Source: an uncultured Collinsella sp.
GTDB lineage: Bacteria; Actinomycetota; Coriobacteriia; Coriobacteriales; Coriobacteriaceae
Reading direction: 5' to 3'
Length of the DNA stretch: 64,000 nt
NCBI GenBank assembly: GCA_934621295.1
Contig: CAKTVB010000007.1
Span: 13,079 to 77,078 of the forward strand
In this document: in pieces, positions 61,865 to 64,000 of the stretch
How positions within the stretch are numbered: position 1 is the stretch's first letter
Layout: each line of letters begins with the position of its first letter
Position numbers and translations under genes: made by a program
Notes under the pieces: model-generated
What the model saw: the letters and a program-made list of their open reading frames with translations, nothing else
The model's database searches: none
Told to the model about the DNA's origin: nothing

Positions 61865-62119
61865 GCAACTGCCCCCGGATGCCGCTCGTTTATTTATCCG
61901 AACGATTCTTGCAATTACCTTGGGTTTTGCGCATAATGGCCATAATACGCGACGGAAAACGCAGATGAAACGAACTACAATCCGTTGCTCGGGGGCCAAG
62001 GTTTCCCAGCTACATGAAACTTCATCATTTTCCGCAGGCGCGCAGGCGTGGTTTTTGCTTACCGAAAGATGGCGAAAGCCGCTGATGTTGGATTGTGAGT
62101 AGTCGAAGGGGTTCTGGTC

Positions 62120-63097
62120 ATGGCTTCTAACGTTTGCGCGCATCGCGCCCTTACGGCCGGACTGTCCGCTGGCGCGTGCCTGGCGATTCCCGCTGCCGCA
62201 TTTGCGGCGACGATTCCGTTTGAAGACGCCCATGCGGTTGTTGGAACTGCGGCGATGCCGTTTGCGATTGGCTCTCTTGCCGGAATGGGCGTACTTGCTG
62301 CTACGGCGCATCTGATTTCTTCGCATGAGGAACAGCTTGGCCAGGCTGCCGAGCATGTTGAGGCTGCTGCCCGCCGGCGCTCGGAGAATGTCCGCGCGGT
62401 GCGTCAAGAGGGAGTGCCCGTCATTTCTCGTGCCGTTGATGCGCTTTCGGAAGAGGAAGCGTGGGCAGAGATCGACTCGTTGCTTGATTCCGACCTTTCG
62501 GTGAGCTGCGACCCCATCCATTCCAAAGACATGTATCAGATTGCCCTGGAAGAGATTGCGCGAGGCGCGGTTTCCAATCCCACTTCAACTTCTGAGTCCA
62601 CCGATATCTTTACGGTGCATTCCGACGCGGTGGCGATGGGGTCTTCTCGTCCGTGTGGGCAGGTTGCCGCTGGGCCGAGCGCGGTCGCGGCGACTACTGC
62701 ATCGATTGGGCTTGATCAGGTGCATGAGCAGGTTGAGGAGCCCGAGGCCGTGGAAGTGCCCATGGTCGATTACAGCGGGCATGAGGATATGTGGGCTGCG
62801 GCATTATTGATTCTGTCCGAGGATGCAGATGATACGCGCGCCATTCCGATCGTCGAGACGACTCCGGCCCAGGCTATTCACGAGGCGGAAATGACAACGC
62901 CGGTTCCGCAAGAGCGTTGCAAGGCTATTGCGGAGGGGGCACATTCAACGGGCTTGCATACGCATGTGAACGCGATTCTTGAAGAGGAGTTCGATAAGGT
63001 TTCCTCGCAGAGTGTCCGCACGCGCAGTCACGAATATCTACGTGTCATTCAAGGCGGAACCATGTCGATGCCTCGCCTTGTCGCCCGAGAGGCGTAA
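62120..63097 (+). CDS. Membrane-anchored protein of unknown function
   Basis: A 325-residue protein. The N-terminus has a signal-like segment (AGLSAGACLAIPAAAFAATIP) and a second hydrophobic segment (AVVGTAAMPFAIGSLAGMGVL). The remainder, ~250 residues, is acidic, low in structure and begins with a charged helix (EEQLGQAAEHVEAAARRRSENV). GAAGGGG precedes the ATG. I do not recognise the family. It may be co-transcribed with the VanZ-like gene, which starts 7 bases later. Confidence 0.75.
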   Translation: MASNVCAHRALTAGLSAGACLAIPAAAFAATIPFEDAHAVVGTAAMPFAIGSLAGMGVLAATAHLISSHEEQLGQAAEHVEAAARRRSENVRAVRQEGVPVISRAVDALSEEEAWAEIDSLLDSDLSVSCDPIHSKDMYQIALEEIARGAVSNPTSTSESTDIFTVHSDAVAMGSSRPCGQVAAGPSAVAATTASIGLDQVHEQVEEPEAVEVPMVDYSGHEDMWAAALLILSEDADDTRAIPIVETTPAQAIHEAEMTTPVPQERCKAIAEGAHSTGLHTHVNAILEEEFDKVSSQSVRTRSHEYLRVIQGGTMSMPRLVAREA

Positions 63098-63103
63098 CGT
63101 ACG

Positions 63104-63595
63104 GTGAGCATGTCCTTTCCTTCGAGGAAGGGCGATGTGGTCATACCGATTTCGCGCGGATGGCTTATCGCTGCAGGATGTATGACCCTTTTCATTTGGG
63201 GAAATTCACTTGTCCCCGGAACAGGTAGCTCGCATCTGAGCCTTTCCGTAGTGTCGATGCTGCGGTCTTGGCTATCTGGGATGGGGCTGCCTTCGGTCTT
63301 TCTCACCAATCTCTTGGTGAGAAAGACGGCTCATTTTTCCGAATATGCGCTATTGAGCATCATGGTTCACAATGCTTTCGCAGAAGACTCGAAGCTTCCG
63401 ATGCGTCGTTTTGCCGTGATGTGCGTCATTCCCGTTTTGGTGGCGAGCGTCGACGAGACGATTCAGCATTTTGTTCCCGGGCGCTGTGGGACGCCGGCTG
63501 ATGTTTTGATCGATTGCTGTGGTGCGGCGTTCGGCATTCTTGTATGCCTTATGGCGAGACGCGTGTCGCGCCGGGTGAAAACCAGGCATCGATAG
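63104..63595 (+). CDS. VanZ-like family membrane protein
   Basis: A 163-residue protein with four hydrophobic segments and the VanZ-family features KTAHFSEYALLSIMV and SVDETIQHFVPGRCGTPADVLIDCCGA. VanZ confers teicoplanin resistance in enterococci, but most family members are of unknown function. GTG 63104 is favoured because GAGAGG lies about 11 bases upstream; ATG 63110 is the alternative. Confidence 0.82.
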   Translation: MSMSFPSRKGDVVIPISRGWLIAAGCMTLFIWGNSLVPGTGSSHLSLSVVSMLRSWLSGMGLPSVFLTNLLVRKTAHFSEYALLSIMVHNAFAEDSKLPMRRFAVMCVIPVLVASVDETIQHFVPGRCGTPADVLIDCCGAAFGILVCLMARRVSRRVKTRHR

Positions 63596-63657
63596 TTCTT
63601 TTGTAAGCCTAATGCGCTGGTAAAAGCCAAATAAGTTAAAAAAGTTAAAAAAGGGGC

Positions 63658-63686
63658 TTGCGCGCTTGGCTGGGGGAGTGCATAAT
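63658..63686 (+). promoter_or_regulatory. tRNA operon promoter
   Basis: TTGCGC (63658-63663) and CATAAT (63681-63686) are exactly 17 bases apart, 27 bases before the tRNA-His gene. Confidence 0.65.
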
Positions 63687-63712
63687 AGTCAAGCGCTTTG
63701 AGAGAGGCACAT

Positions 63713-63790
63713 GGTGGGTGTAGCTCAGTTGGCTAGAGCGACGGGTTGTGGTCCCGTAGGTCGAGGGTTCGAGTCCCTTTACCCACCCCA
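63713..63790 (+). tRNA. tRNA-His (anticodon GTG)
   Basis: Cloverleaf complete: acceptor GTGGGTG/TACCCAC, D arm AGCTCAGTTGGCTAGAGC, anticodon loop TTGTGGT, T arm GAGGGTTCGAGTCCCTT. The extra G-1 of tRNA-His is encoded at 63713 opposite C73, and CCA is encoded. Confidence 0.95.
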
Positions 63791-63810
63791 TCACCTCTCA
63801 TAGAGTAGTT

Positions 63811-63887
63811 GGACCGTTAGCTCAGCTGGCTAGAGCAGGGGACTCTTAATCCCAAGGTCCAGGGTTCGAATCCCTGACGGTCCACCA
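63811..63887 (+). tRNA. tRNA-Lys (anticodon CTT), copy 1
   Basis: Acceptor GGACCGT/ACGGTCC, D arm AGCTCAGCTGGCTAGAGC, anticodon loop CTCTTAA giving CTT, T arm AGGGTTCGAATCCCT, CCA encoded. It follows tRNA-His by 20 bases. Confidence 0.95.
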
Positions 63888-63899
63888 TCTTCATAATCA

Positions 63900-63922
63900 A
63901 AACTCCAGTGATGGAGTTTTTT
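63900..63922 (+). terminator. Rho-independent terminator between the two tRNA-Lys genes
   Basis: AAACTCCA and TGGAGTTT form an 8-bp stem with a GTGA loop, ending in TTTTTT. Confidence 0.8.
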
Positions 63923-63925
63923 ATT

Positions 63926-64000
63926 GGACCGTTAGCTCAGCTGGCTAGAGCAGGGGACTCTTAATCCCAAGGTCCAGGGTTCGAATCCCTGACGGTCCAC
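63926..64000 (+). tRNA. tRNA-Lys (anticodon CTT), copy 2, cut by window end
   Basis: Identical to copy 1 over all 75 visible bases; the last two bases of the CCA end lie outside the window. It begins 4 bases after the terminator, so it has little room for its own promoter. Confidence 0.93.

Noticed and set aside
61960..62119. A c-di-GMP or other riboswitch upstream of the membrane-anchored protein
   Set aside because: A GNRA hairpin (GGCGAAAGCC) is present, but the conserved core bases and the receptor of the GEMM class are missing, and no other class fits.

Overview
The window is 64 kb of high-GC bacterial chromosome with no rRNA, CRISPR array, recognisable insertion sequence or prophage. 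Several features point to a gut-type actinobacterium of the class Coriobacteriia (Collinsella/Olsenella-like): CarD, a Rho factor with a long basic/acidic N-terminal extension, FtsEX and RNase R upstream of SmpB, ATP-dependent PEP carboxykinase, an L-lactate permease, fermentative FucO, and above all a glycyl-radical arylacetate decarboxylase operon. The genus is inferred from gene content and style, not proven.

Layout. 1-5.2 kb: ftsE (cut by the window edge), ftsX, rnr, a TPR protein, smpB. 5.4 kb: a 47-residue rubredoxin. 5.75-11.9 kb: gltB-gltD (glutamate synthase). 12.2-14.6 kb: serC-serA on the minus strand. 14.6-15.9 kb: an AT-rich DUF3800 gene between repeated terminator/start segments, then a 60-residue protein. 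16.1-20.3 kb: cation/proton antiporter, metallophosphatase, polysaccharide-type flippase. 20.4-25.9 kb: lactate permease, pckA, MarR regulator, DegV protein, flavin reductase. 25.9-26.7 kb: three long hairpins of matching architecture around a ygbA-like gene. 26.8-30.2 kb: HAD phosphatase, a Fur/PerR regulator with an operator, acylphosphatase, Gfo/Idh oxidoreductase, rnhA. 30.4-34.2 kb: dnaE. 34.3-37.6 kb: accessory block with a macro-HTH fusion, a vWA protein, and a DinJ-like antitoxin translationally coupled to a CPBP membrane protease. 37.6-46.9 kb: YgiQ radical SAM enzyme, DUF1275 protein, fucO, a small anchored protein, an M42 peptidase, mnmA, cysK, an Rrf2 regulator. 47-50 kb: a holin-like membrane protein, CarD, argS.

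50.5-58.3 kb holds the clearest metabolic system: hpdB-hpdC-hpdA (4-hydroxyphenylacetate decarboxylase, the p-cresol-forming glycyl-radical enzyme, its Fe-S small subunit and its radical-SAM activase), followed by a TPR protein and an MFS transporter. Convergent to it are a Crp-family regulator and a trigger-factor-C-domain-like protein. HpdB keeps Cys508, Glu510, His541, Glu642 and Gly878, each offset by +5 from the positions I recall for the clostridial enzyme.

58.9-64 kb: transaldolase-rho, two membrane-anchored proteins (one VanZ-like), then tRNA-His and two identical tRNA-Lys(CTT) genes, the last cut by the window end.

Most worth follow-up: the hairpin family with co-varying arms at 25.9-26.7 kb; four 32-bp palindromic repeats just 3' of plus-strand genes; the DinJ-CPBP pair with three 10-bp-spaced operator repeats; the macro-HTH/vWA pair; the DUF3800 cassette; and the hpd operon with its long palindromic leader and internal terminator.
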